A model generated the notes under the pieces. That model made no database searches. It had not been told where the DNA came from and saw only the letters and a program-made list of their open reading frames with translations. Of a stretch of 64,000 nt of DNA, positions 10,309 to 21,560 are shown piece after piece. The stretch's first letter is position 1, and each line of letters opens with the position of its first letter. The position numbers and the translations under genes were made by a program. The stretch comes from Lasiodiplodia sp. COLG20 (taxonomy: Eukaryota; Ascomycota; Dothideomycetes; Botryosphaeriales; Botryosphaeriaceae), in the NCBI GenBank assembly GCA_009801085.1, contig VNWV01000008.1, forward strand, positions 620,001-684,000. The letters run 5' to 3'.

Positions 10309-10776
10309 GCTGAGAGGATGCGGAAGAAATTGAAGAAGAACAAAAAGGGCATTTATCGGGGGAAAAAAGTCATTCATAGCATGGGAGATATTGCACACAG
10401 GATGGGTGCATGGAAAGTGGGATTTTCTAAAAATTCAGTAGTGCTACATAGGCAGCTATTTACTTGTAGAAATGATACCCGATGGATCGGTCGCTTATAT
10501 ATCTATTCCACTTTTCTATCATGGTTCCCTTCAGCTACAAGAATTTGAAATAGCCTTCATTCATGCGTGCCGCGTATGACCAGCAGCCTAATTTAACTCA
10601 ATTTCCAGAAGCATTCATGTTGTGAGGAGATCATTTGAACGGGAACTGTGAAGCTGTTGTTTACGCAGAACGGAGTGGAAGTCGAGCTTGGCACGTTGGA
10701 GGTTGGCTTTGACGTCACAGCTCAACTCATTTCTCACCAGCATCTCGGGCCCTTAATTCCAACCCACAATTTCAGC
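10309..10776. other. Intergenic, ZZ/EF-hand gene to LigD-like gene
   Basis: About 470 bases that should hold one 3' end and one promoter. I see no gene, repeat or RNA here. Confidence 0.55.
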
Positions 10777-12282
10777 ATGTCAGAGCCGACCACTTTGACA
10801 AAAGAAATATCACCGCCTCCAAGGAAGAAGAGAAAGGATCGATCCGCACTTCTCGAGTATCCCCAACGTCAACCAGAAAGCCGGCAGATTCCGGAGGACC
10901 AAGATGGTACCGCACCGAGTCTCGCCGCTGTCGAAGCTGGCGAAGCCGAAGTCGCGGACCATCTAGCATACTTTGCCACGCACCTAGCGCTGAAGTCCAG
11001 GGCCGAGCCTAGAGACCCGAGAATTTCTGTCGAAGAGTTCAAAAGTCTTTATCGAAGAAATCAGCAGGCGAAGGGTCGGCATTTTGTCGTGCATCAGCAC
11101 AATCATCCCGTATCCGGAGTTCACTGTAAGTCATTGAGATAATGTCTTTCCTTATACCCCTCAGTGAGCTAACTCTTGATGTCAGACGATCTGCGGCTCC
11201 AATTCTCCGAGTCGAGTTCTATCTCTTTCGCCATCCCGTACGGCTTGCCCGGGAACCCGAACAGTTGGAGACCGGGCCGCATGGCTATTGAGACCCGAGT
11301 GCATAATGTGTGGGTATGGAACATTCAATAAGCACAGGCTGGCCTTTTCCTTTCCTTTGTCTGTTCTACGTTGTATAGAAACTAAGTTGAGGCTAAGACC
11401 ACCACAGAACAACCTGATCGAATCCGCATCTCACGCCACAGGCTCGCTCCTTATCTGGGACACGGGCGAGTATGAAGTCATCGATAGACACAAACGAGCA
11501 GCAGAGACCGATGATGACTTATCAGACGTCTCCGACCGCGAAATTGTCAACCCCACTTCGGAGAATGAGCGGCTCATCCAGGCTTTCCAGAGCGTAAGAG
11601 ACGGCTTCCCATATTCTCTCAATCATGTAATTTTCTGTCTGATCTGACTTGATTCCCCATTTTTTTCCCGAGAAAGTCATACATCCGCCTTCGCCTAAAC
11701 GGCACCCGTCTGCCAAAGAATTACACAATTATACTCCGGCTCCCGTCGGCAAACAATAATTACGCGTCAAAGCAGCAGTCTACGCCGTCGGGGTTGAAAA
11801 ACAAACGCCGTCGTGTGGATCCTGATTCCCTGACGATAAAGCCAAAGCCCGCAGCTACACCTGCATCCACGGACTCGGAGCACGAAGTTCAGGTGGGCTC
11901 TCCTGAAGCGATGAATGCTATTGGTGCTTCTGCTGCTACACCAATGTCGGAAGGCGAGGACGAGGCTGAAGAGGAACATGCACGAATCCGCCGAGATAAC
12001 GCGTACGCCGGCGCGACTAACAGCATTGGCTCGGTGCACCAGCGGCGGTGGTACTTGACGTTGGATCAGGCGAACTCGGGGTTCGTGCGTGATAGAAGCG
12101 CCAAGGGGGAGAAGGGATATTGGAAACGTGGAATTACAGGCGAGGGGTTTGAAGCGTTTGTCGTGAGAGGACCGGAGTATGAGAGAAGCGCTGTCACGGG
12201 GAGGTTGTCCGAGGATGTGATGGCGGACGAGGGAGTCGAGGGGTTTGTGGCGAGGAAGATGTGGCGGCCGATCTTGGAGTAG
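10777..12282 (+). CDS. Stand-alone LigD-type 3'-phosphoesterase domain protein
   Basis: Four exons, 10777-11125, 11186-11313, 11408-11593 and 11677-12282, give 422 residues with clean GT-AG introns. The core is the 3'-phosphoesterase (PE) domain known from bacterial LigD: VVHQHNHPVSGVHYDLRLQ (residues about 104-123), with the His and HYDxRL pattern of the catalytic site, then AIPYGLP, ETRVHNVW, GSLLIWDTGEYEVI and KIRLRL-like SYIRLRLNGTRLPKNYTI. Family knowledge: the PE domain trims 3'-phosphates and ribonucleotides at DNA ends during bacterial end joining. Here it has no ligase or polymerase domain. The N-terminus has a nuclear-signal-like PPRKKRKDR and the middle contains NKRRRVD, so nuclear action is likely. 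The C-terminal 100 residues are conserved-looking and may be part of the fungal family fold. Confidence 0.87.
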
Positions 12283-12313
12283 AGGATAAAGTGGGCCGAA
12301 AAAGCACACTTAC

Positions 12314-12397
12314 GGGGGGATTTGAAGCTGATGTCCGGACGTAAATACAAGATTAAAGATTGCACAAAAGTGTCCCGACAAAAGTTTCGTATACCCA
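12314..12397. repeat. Hairpin element, locus 3 (diverged copy)
   Basis: The left arm reads GGGGGATTTGAAGCTGATG then TCCGGACGTAAATAC. The reverse complement of the right arm reads TGGGTATACGAAACTTTTG then TCGGGACACTTTTG. The arms still align in order but have many substitutions. It lies just past the stop codon of the LigD-like gene. Confidence 0.7.
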
Positions 12398-12523
12398 CGT
12401 AACGGTAAAATAATGAGTGTTCCGAAAAGGGTAAACTTACCTACTAGTCTCCATGGTGTTTTCTGCTTGGTCATTATTCGTAAGCCCGTACCAGAACCTC
12501 CCTATAATCTGCATCATGAGAGC

Positions 12524-13495
12524 TTATTCGTGATAATACAGGTGCCAGTCCACTGGAGTGCCAGCTGCGTAAGTGTGTCCAGGGCCTGCCTTCCTCATCC
12601 GTGTGATCTCCTCGTCTACCGCCCTTTTGGCATTGATGTCTACCAGCCAATGGCCAAAGCTCTCGCCGTAGACATGGGATGGCACCCAGCGGATCTCTAC
12701 CTTCTTGCCACACTTGTGGACAAGGACATCTAAGGCATCTACCAGTCTCCACATCTCGATCAGGTCAATCCGGGGCTCTTTATGGAGGACGACCCATTCT
12801 CCGTCTTCGGTGCGGTCGAGCTCTTCCAAAAGATCGAGAAGATTCTGAGAATCAGTATAAATGATGATGGTGTGAACCTCGGGATCCTAGTAGCAAGAAG
12901 GTATTATCTTATTTTCTCCTAAAATGTTGCTGTAGAGTAATGAAGAACTGTGATAGGTAAAAAGGGAATAGATAATTACCCAGGCAGACTCGTCAATGGC
13001 GGTCTATACAGCTACAAAAGCGGCGAATGCCTCAGCGGTATTGTTGTTATCAAGCCAGAATGTCTTCACGATGCACTTGTCCCACTTGTTGCAGTCATTG
13101 GGTACAGGCCGCCAGGTGACGCATACAGCCGTGACGAAACGTTTGTGCTTCTTAGAGATGGTGCTGAACGGGTTATCTTTGCAAGACCCATCGGCAAAGA
13201 AGGAGATATGGCCTTTAGGATGTGGCCAGCATGACTTCTCAGCGTGGACGAGCGCGGGCTTACGCTGGTCTTTGAATATCTTGATGGGAACGCGTCCGGA
13301 CTTGGATACGCTGAAGTTGAAATCGGCCGGCGCGCGCTCGCCGCGTCTGTTGTAGATGTGTAGCTTTCTTTTGGGCCTCATGGCGACGAGGGAGGAAGGG
13401 AATGCGGGTCTTCGTGAAAGGTTTGTTGGTGTTGGGTGTAGGAGGATCTGGGCTCGCGGAAGTTGCGACGAAGGAAACGCCGTGAAATCTTTCAA
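12524..13495 (-). pseudogene. RNase H-like gene, copy 1, with in-frame stop (probable pseudogene)
   Basis: The minus strand encodes an RNase H fold in two exons, about 13495 (or an ATG at 13381) to 12980, and 12886 to 12524. Visible motifs are ISFFADGSCKDNP (first catalytic Asp), NNTAEAFAAF (catalytic Glu), IIIYTDSQNLLDLL (third Asp) and KKVEIRWVPSHV. The intron 12979-12887 has a GTAATT donor and ends CTACTAG, and the frame is kept. However, a TAG codon at 13004-13006 interrupts helix A just before the first exon ends. A different donor (GTAGCT) would skip the stop but delete the helix. It is related to the genes at 56402 and 62724. Either a nonsense-mutated copy or an unusual splice form; I favour the first. 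Confidence 0.6.
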
Positions 13496-13876
13496 GGCAT
13501 CCGTAGATGGTTCCAGAACCTTCCTCGCAGAGGCAGGAATTTCCTACAAGACGTGTTTTTGGGGGTTATATGTGTAGCCCGTCATCTTCATCGCCGATAC
13601 ACGCCGGCCCAGCGGTCGGATCTGCTAGAGTGGCCGAGTCGCTCAAGAGACTCGGTACACAGCAACCCTTTGGAACACTACAGATCATCAGGTTGCCGCC
13701 CCAACTACAGGCATTCCGAATCGCAGTACATTGCACGAGTTCGAACATCCGTACTGACGATTGAGAATGGGGAGCAAGGCTGTATCACACCCTCTTTTTT
13801 TTCCACTGTCTATCTGCCTACCTTTTGCTTCTTTTTCTTAACCTCACTTTTCCTACGCATTCTTCACCTCTACCTC
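13496..13876. other. Intergenic, RNase H-like copy 1 to aminotransferase
   Basis: About 380 bases with promoter or 3' sequence. A stretch resembling Pol III A and B boxes (about 13630 and 13737) does not fold as a tRNA and was rejected. Nothing else seen. Confidence 0.5.
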
Positions 13877-15118
13877 CTACGCCACCACTACTGGCACGTC
13901 ATCATAGTTCTTCTTCATCCAAAGCCTCACCTTCTCCAGTCCCTCCTTGAGCACGTCCGTCTCACAGCAAAACCCAACCCTCACATAACCCGGGAACCTT
14001 TGCCCAAAGCTCTCCGGCCCAGGCACAAACAACACGCCCGTCTCGTCCAACAACGTCTTGCAGAACTTGGCCGCGTCCACCGGCTCGCCACCCTCGCCCT
14101 CACGATGGAACCGCAAGAAGGCCGTGGTGCCCGCCCTCGGCTTCACCCAGTCAATGACATCATCATGCTTAGCGACAAACTTCTCCAGGATCTCCAAGTT
14201 CGCCTTCGCGAGGCCGATGTTGCGGGCGAGCAAGGCGTGCACGGTGCTGGGGCTGAGAGCGCGCGCGGCGACCTGCTGGTCCAGGCTGCTGACGCTGATG
14301 GTCGTGTAGTGGCGGGCGGCGGCCATCTTCTCGACGAGGGCCGGGCTGCGCGAGGCGATCCAGCCGACGCGGATGCCGGCGAGGCTGTAGGCCTTGGAGA
14401 GCGAGCCGGTGGCGATGGTGTGCTCATAGCCGAGCGACAGGATCGACGGCGGGAAGGCGTCGTCGATGGGCGAGATGCTGTGGAAGATGGGGCGGTAGAC
14501 CTCGTCGCTCAGGATGGTGATGGACTTGGTTGCAGCGAAGTCGACGAGGTCCTGGAGGAGGGACTTGGGGAGGATGGCGCCGGTGGGGTTGTTGGGATTG
14601 CTTGGGGGATACGTTAGTTGATGTACTTCGTCACATGAGGGTGTGGCCGCGTACTTGACTACGATCAGCTTGGTGTTTGGCCGCACCAAAGCCTTCAGTT
14701 CTTCTAGATCTGGCACCCAGTCTTTCTCGGCCTTGGCTTCCCAGAGATCTACTTCAGCACCTAGGCTTTTTGGGACCTCGTAGAGCTGCTGGTACGTTGG
14801 GTGGTGAACAATGACATGGTCTCCGGGCCCAACAAGGGCGTAAAAGACCAAGGTGTTAGCCATGATAGCACCGGGGGTAATCAAGATATTGTCCTCAGGT
14901 AAACGAGAAGTGGCCCTTGAGGAGTAGAGATTCGAGAGGTTCTTCCGAAGAGCCTCGCTACCACGAATTGCGCCATAAGTGAGCTTTTCGGAAGTTGTCA
15001 GGATACTGACAGACTTCTCAGCGGGATCCTCAGCTAGAGCTTGCAAATCCTCAATGGAGATGGATGCACAGCAGGTCTCGGCGAGATTGAACTTGGCGGA
15101 GTTCTCATGGGCGTCCAT
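13877..15118 (-). CDS. Class I/II PLP-dependent aminotransferase
   Basis: Two exons, 15118-14655 and 14600-13877, give 395 residues. The 54-base intron 14654-14601 is in frame and stop-free but has a GTACGC donor, a CTAAC branch site and a CAAG end; removing it restores the family motif NNPNNPTGA. Other landmarks are SDEVYRPIF, the Schiff-base lysine in GSLSKAYSLAG followed by IRVGW, and the carboxylate-binding Arg in GYVRVGF near the C-terminus. Length is normal for fold-type I aminotransferases. The family transfers amino groups between amino acids and keto acids using pyridoxal phosphate; the substrate cannot be read from the sequence. No targeting signal is evident, so it is probably cytosolic. 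Confidence 0.9.
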   Translation of the reverse strand: MDAHENSAKFNLAETCCASISIEDLQALAEDPAEKSVSILTTSEKLTYGAIRGSEALRKNLSNLYSSRATSRLPEDNILITPGAIMANTLVFYALVGPGDHVIVHHPTYQQLYEVPKSLGAEVDLWEAKAEKDWVPDLEELKALVRPNTKLIVVKYAATPSCDEVHQLTYPPSNPNNPTGAILPKSLLQDLVDFAATKSITILSDEVYRPIFHSISPIDDAFPPSILSLGYEHTIATGSLSKAYSLAGIRVGWIASRSPALVEKMAAARHYTTISVSSLDQQVAARALSPSTVHALLARNIGLAKANLEILEKFVAKHDDVIDWVKPRAGTTAFLRFHREGEGGEPVDAAKFCKTLLDETGVLFVPGPESFGQRFPGYVRVGFCCETDVLKEGLEKVRLWMKKNYDDVPVVVA

Positions 15119-16172
15119 CCACTACACGAATCAGTGCCGGGGCTCATGAGTATTGTAATTGATTCGTGAAAAGGCGAAGGGATATATCAGGCGACTATAA
15201 TACCGTCCCTTCCGGTGCCTCTTAGCTGTCTCTTGGCAGCTGAAGACACACCGATTGACATGACTCCACTCAGTTGTGCCGTATCCGTACAAACGTGGAC
15301 CCAATCGCCAAATTCAACGACAAGCAAACCGGAACGCACGGAAAGACAGGAGAAAATTCTGCAGAAGCAGCTCGACCTACCTCCTCGACACCGAAGGGCT
15401 CCAGATTGACCATGATGGCTGCGGTTGATCGACAGAGCGCGGGAGAACAGGGCAGCGGGTGCTCTGGTTGGAGCAGACGAGCGATCCAGCGATCACGAGA
15501 GTCGAACGTGATTCGCGTTGATAGAGAGTCGGGAGCAGTGCGAGGAGCTTATAGCGTGTCGTGCAGATGCAGGGCCGCAGGTTAGGACGAACGGAGGGCG
15601 CTTGGAGCTAACCCAAGCGGCGCAACGGTTGCCGCCGCACCTCAGCCCCGGCGCGCTGTTGTTGGGCGGGCTGACCGACGATCGCGAGTCGCGTGAACGG
15701 GCGATCTCGAGGCTCAACCTGGCGTCGCTGACCACCTGATGCCAGCATCTCGGCCCCCTTGCCCTTCGAGGTGACACGCGGGCGGCCCAATGGTTGGTGC
15801 GGCTGCAAGCGAAGGAAGCGTTGGCTGCAGAGACACAGGCAGTTTGGGAAGCGTGCGAAGGCAGGCGGGCAGTGCGCAGCCGAGGAGCGGCGTCGGCCGT
15901 AATGAACCTGCCTCCCCGCAAGTCTCCACACCAGCAAGCAAGCCAGCTTCACCGCCATCACAGCTGCTCTCTGTCTCGCGTCGGATTATGATCCGCTGAG
16001 CCCGAGCTAACCGCCGCGCCCGATATTTTCCTCACGTCCCCGTTGCGCCCTCCACTCTTGCCGCCGCTCATATCTGCGACGTCGCGCCACCGCCAGCTCC
16101 AGGCAGCTGCATCGCGACTCGAGAGCTCCGTCGCAACGCGCAGCTTGGGCCGCGCCCACAACAACAGACACC
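15119..16172. other. Shared upstream region of the aminotransferase and ADP1
   Basis: About 1.05 kb between divergent start codons, so it should contain both promoters. It is GC-rich from 15600 to 16170. I see no exon or repeat in it. Confidence 0.55.
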
Positions 16173-19100
16173 ATGCGCTCGCCCCGATGGGCCTCCCACT
16201 TGCTGGCGGCCATGGCGGCCCTCTCCAGCATTGCCGCCGCCCAGCGCACCTTTGCAAACTACACCAGCAACGACATGGTGCAGGACCCCTTCTCCATCTA
16301 CGACGACCGCCCCGACGGCTGCCCGCCGTGCTTCAACTGCAACCTCGAGCAGTTCCCGTGCCATCAATTTGCCGGCTGCAGCAAGAACAACGGCCGCTGC
16401 GTCTGTCCGCCTGGCTTCGGCGGCAACGACTGCTCTGATCCCGTCTGCGGCTCGCTCGCTGATGGCAGAGACAGGGCGCCTCGCCAAGGCGCACAGTGCG
16501 ACTGCAAAGAGGGCTGGGCAGGCATCAATTGCAATGTCTGCACCACCAACCAGGCTTGCAACGCCCTGATGCCCGAGGGCATCGATGGCGTGTGCTACCG
16601 CGAGGGTCTCGTTGTCAAGGAGAACTACCAGATGTGTGACATCACGAACCGTAAGATTCTCGACCAACTGAAGGACCAGAAGCCGCAGGCTACATTCTCG
16701 TGCAACGCAGAGACCGAGGAGTGCAATTTCCAGTGTATGTGCTCCCATTCCCTCCCAGCATCGCCACTAACAGCTTTTAGTCTGGGTCGATCAGAAGGAA
16801 TCTTTCTACTGCTCCCTTGATACCTGCGGCTTCACTGTTAACCAAGAATCGAACCGGAACACTACCAAATACCGCTGCGAGAATGTCAAGTGCTCGTGTA
16901 TCCCTGGGCGTATGCTTTGCGGAGAGGAAGGCTCTATCGACATTGGCGAGTTCTTGGACGAGTCCATCAAGGGCCCAGCCACGTTCAGGACTATCTCGAC
17001 CGAGGGTGGCAGCAGCGAGGATGGCAGCATATTCTCCGAGCCGGCCATGAACGACTTGATCGCGAGCGTTTTTGGTGACGAGAGCATTACCCTGCGCTGC
17101 CACTCCGGCGAGTGTCTGCACGAGACCGAGGTTCCCGGTTATGAGCGCCCGGTGAAGGCAATCAACTCTCGTTTGATTGCTGGCGTGATCGCCGGTTGCG
17201 CTTTGTTCCTTGTGGCCGTCATTCTCGTTGTATGGATCCTTTCTAGAAGGAGCGCCGCGCGCGGTTGGGGCCCTATTCATTTGACCGACGATGAGGACGA
17301 CGAGGCCATGAAGCTCATTGCCGACCACAAGCCCGCTGCGCTGCACTTTGAAAACGTGTCATACCAGCTCAATGGCAAGCAGATCCTCAGCAACGTTCAG
17401 GGCTCCGTCCGTCCCGGAGAACTACTGGCGATCATGGGTGCTTCTGGTGCTGGCAAGACTACTTTCTTGGATATCCTGGCTAGGAAGAACAAGCGCGGTC
17501 ACATCTACGGCGATATCTACGTCAACGGCGAAAAGATCCCGAACGATGATTTCAGGAGCGTCATTGGATTTGTCGATCAGGAGGACGCTCTCCTGCCTAC
17601 TTTGACCGTTCATGAGACGATTATGGATTCTGCCCTCCTCCGCCTGCCAAAGGAAATGAGCCGCGCTTCAAAGGAACAGAGGGTCGAGGATGTCGAAAGA
17701 CAGCTTGGCATCTACCATATTCGCCACCAGATGATCGGCTCGGAGGAAGGAAGTGGCCGTGGCATCTCGGGTGGTGAGAAGCGCCGTGTCGGAATTGCCT
17801 GCGAACTGGTCACGAGCCCTAGCATTCTGTTCCTTGACGAGCCCACCAGCGGTTTGGATGCCTACAATGCCTTCAACGTTGTCGAGTGCCTGGTCGATTT
17901 GGTCAAGACGTACAACAGGACTGTGGTCTTCACGATCCATCAGCCGAGATCGAACATTGTCGCACTTTTCGACCAGCTCATCCTGCTTGCCAAAGGAAGG
18001 ACTGTCTACTCCGGACCTTTTGCGAACTGCCAGGCCTACTTTGACAATATTGGATATTCGTGTCCTCCTGGCTTTAACATCGCCGATTTCCTCGTCGATC
18101 TCACGATGCACGCTTCTACACCTCGAGTCCCGATTGATGAGAACAGCTCTCTCTTTGCACCTCGCGATGATATCCCAACTAGGGCCAGCAGTGCAATTGG
18201 CGTGAAGTCAATCCCGAGCATTTCCAACGTAAGCATCGATCAGGAGCCAGGTAGCGAGTCAGCAAGCTCCAGGCCCAAGAATAAGAGGAAGACTTCGATC
18301 AGACAGCAGCAGGAACGCCAGCTCTACACGCGCAAGAAGAGCAACTATGAGCAGCCTCCAACGCCCAAGACCGACGATGAGTCGATTGCTGATACTGAGA
18401 GAGACAACATCCGCCTTCACCGACAGCAGGGGGCTCCGCCGCCGCAGATCCTGGAAGACCCTGATCAAATCCTTCCGGCTGCCGAGGGAAGCACTGGTAC
18501 TGATCTCGACACCCTCGTTGCGACCTACTCTCGTTCGGATGTTGCCGAGGCTCTTCACGAGGAAATCTACACGATTATCATGACTGCCCAGAGCTCAAAC
18601 GGACACAACGATTCTAACTCGGCGAATGGCAGTTACAAGGTTAAGGGCTACCGCAAGGTTGGTGTGATCAGCCAGTTCGTGATCTTGTCCAAACGGACCT
18701 GGCGTAACCTTTACCGGAACCCGCTGCTCATGCTTACCCACTACGCTATCGCAATCGTTCTTGCTGTCCTCATCGGCTACCTCTTCTATGGTCTCACGGA
18801 TGACATCAAGGGTTTCCAAAACCGCTTGGGTCTGTTCTTCTTCTTGCTCGCTCTTTTCGGTTTCAGCACGCTTACGTCGCTTACTGTTTTCGCTCCCGAG
18901 CGCCTAATTTTCATGCGCGAGCGTGCCAAGGGTTACTACAAGCCCATCGCTTATTTCGCTTCGAAGGTCCTGTTCGACATCGTCCCGCTGCGTTTGGTCC
19001 CGCCGATCATTATGGGTGCCATTGTGTACCCTATGACCGGTCTCATTCCAGCCGCGGCGGAGTTTTGGAAGTTCATGCTGTTCTTGACCTTGTTCAATCT

Positions 19101-19551
19101 GGCTGCGGCGAACATCTGCCTCTTTATCGGTATTGTCGTGAAGAACCAGGGTGTGGCAAACCTCATTGCTACGCTGGTAATGCTCTTCTCGCTGCTGTTT
19201 GGTGGATTCCTTCTTAACCACGAGACCATTCCCAAGTCTGCTTTGTGGTTGCAGTCGGTAAGTCTATGCTCTCGATGCCTTTTTCTCGTGACAATGCGTT
19301 AACAGTATCTGCAGCTGTCCATCTTCCACTACGGTTTTGAGGGTCTGATTGTCAATGAGGTCAAGTACCTCTCCCTGGTGGATCACAAGTATGGCCTCGA
19401 CATCGAGGTTCCCGGCTCAGCTATTCTTAGCAGCTTTGGATTCAACGTCCTTGCGCTGTGGCAGGATGCCATTGGACTCGCCGTTTTCTGCGGCGTGTTC
19501 GTCGTTCTCGCATACGCGAGCATGCATCTGCTGCTTGTGGAGACTAGGTGA
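16173..19551 (+). CDS. ADP1: Adp1-type ABC transporter (ABCG half-transporter with Cys-rich ectodomain)
   Basis: Three exons, 16173-16734, 16781-19257 and 19306-19551, give 1,094 residues, close to yeast Adp1 (1,049). Residues 1-23 are a signal peptide. A Cys-rich EGF-like lumenal region follows ([24 protein letters not shown]). A first membrane helix is at about residues 319-341 ([19 protein letters not shown]). The nucleotide-binding domain has Walker [10 protein letters not shown] (about 407-415), signature [12 protein letters not shown] (about 515) and Walker [13 protein letters not shown] (about 535). A variable linker and a C-terminal six-helix ABCG membrane domain follow. Family knowledge: Adp1 is a putative ATP-dependent permease of internal or vacuolar membranes with unknown substrate. 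The spliced last exon ends HLLLVETR. Confidence 0.95.
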
Positions 19552-21560
19552 GATGGACTTGTCGCATATTTGCTCAAGAGAGTGTGTATATCATCGATGG
19601 CTGGGTGTGTCACTGTGGTTTTGCGACATCGGGCGCACTGTTGAACTAGAGGTCGTGCATGGTCACCACGCGAGGCAGACAGGGATGCACCGTCCGTGCA
19701 GTGTACAGAAGATAGAGCATCGGATTGGTCTCAATGGCATGTTTGGAGGATTTACAATGCGGGTTGGGTTGATCGGTCTCAGCCAGGGATACCGCGCGGC
19801 GGGTACGGGTATGTGCATTATATACAGGCGTTGTCTTTTTCTTGTTTTACTGGATATCAATGGATCATACCATTTGTTTCGATTCGCTCAAGCCAGCCTT
19901 GCTTCCCGGGCGCCTTTGTGACCAGGGGAGCGATGATGGGACAAGGGACGTGGTCTTGATTGGCATATGTAGGACTTGCTTTTTCTCGTTCCGTGCGACG
20001 GGGTGAGACTCCATTGGGAAGGTTTGAAACATTTTATTCTAACGTCAAGCGGACACGTCATCTAGGCAACACTGTTCAGAAGCACAGGATTCTTCCGCGA
20101 ACTTAGCCAACGCAATGGCGAAGACGGTTACTAACGGGACGTGGTCCTCGATTGGAGGCGCCACTCAGCGTGGGGAATGGAAGCTGTAATGAGCCAGGCC
20201 TTCATCTGGACTAGGCAAACGACGAGCCAAACGCACTGGCCGCGGCCGGGAAGAGATGCCATTGGAGAACACGACAATTTCATTACAGTGGCGCGCCAGC
20301 AATAATACCAACAACAGCGGTGGCCCCCGCGGCCGCGGCTGCGGCTGCGTCCGCAATGCAAATCATTCGTAACCTTAACTCTCATTTCCCCTCCGGTGCA
20401 CCGGGTCTCGGGCGAGGAAGGCAATTTTGGGAAGGTGACGCCGGGCGATGGAGCAGTTTAGAGGAAAGTAGGAGGGTGGATGGTGTTCCCATTCGGCGGG
20501 GACGGTAATATGAAGGGTCGTTCGCATTTATCGAGCAATTGCTGCTGGGACGGGGCGGTTCAGCAGATGGAACGGCATCCCTGGACAGATCGGGTTGCGT
20601 GCGGCCGGCGATCTCTCATTTTGGGGCCGGCGGCATGTGATGAGGAGCCAGTTGGTCCTGCACAGAATGCTCCTGCAATCAATATTAGGGGCGAGCCCGG
20701 AGAAGGAGAAGGGGCCTGCGCCCGGGCGCATTGACGATGGTGAAGCGGAGGTGCCGGTAGGGCTGGGCCGTTTGATGACCCCTCTCTACCACGAGATGTG
20801 GGTTGTGTTCTCCTCGCTCCGAATTGGGGAGACCGGTTTGGGCAGAGACAGGCCATCTCGATCCGGCCTAGGGCTCGCCCGCTTCGTGCCTGGTTTTGCG
20901 CTACGGTAGCTCCACGCAGCGTGCGCACACGTCCACGGACGGGCTTGTCTGGGCCGCAGTGGTCTAGGACAGGTCGCGCAGTCACGGCAGCTGGGCAGCA
21001 AAGGCAGTGCTGATTGAGAGCCGCCGGTTCGCGAGTCTCATGAGGTGAGGTGGGCGCGGAGGCGTGGACGGGACGTCATTGGGCCCGCATCTGGGGCCGT
21101 TCGGCACAGGCGGGCGACGAGAGCGGCGTAATTTGAGCGTCAATTGATGGGCGAAGGGAGGCGGCGTCGTCATAGGGGGCCAGCCATCGATGGCGTAGCT
21201 AGCTCTGCGATCGAACCCTGGAATTAGTCTGGACGACGGCTTGTCGACAGCTGCCAGTCAACAACACAATTTTCTCTATCTCGAGAGAGGGTTACGCGCC
21301 CGTAGTCGCACACGCATCTGAAGCGCATTGTAAGTGCACATCCTACCCACGACCCCCCGTCTGAAACCCGCGTTTCACATCGGCGCCCGGTCACCGTTTG
21401 GTGCCCACGCCCGCGCGCAACCTTGCCTGCCCTACAACATTGGCCCACCGCCCGCCCGCATCAAGTCCCACGACCGCATTACTATGTCCACGTCGTCCTA
21501 GCCACAATTCTTCCCTACAGAGAACACACCCACTGATTCCCCCCCTCCCGCACCGCAGCC
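19552..21560. other. Long intergenic region, ADP1 to the disordered-protein gene
   Basis: About 2 kb without a supportable gene. It contains a diverged direct repeat of about 19 bases, GGGACGTGGTC-TTGATTGG at 19945-19963 and GGGACGTGGTCCTCGATTGG at 20136-20155. The part from about 21200 to 21560 is CT-rich and is probably the promoter and leader of the next gene. Confidence 0.55.

Noticed and set aside
13620..13760. tRNA- or SINE-like A box (TGGCCGAGTCG) and B-box-like GAGTTCGAACATC
   Set aside because: The two boxes are about 107 bases apart, the expected acceptor and T stems do not pair, and no tRNA body can be folded. It may be chance.
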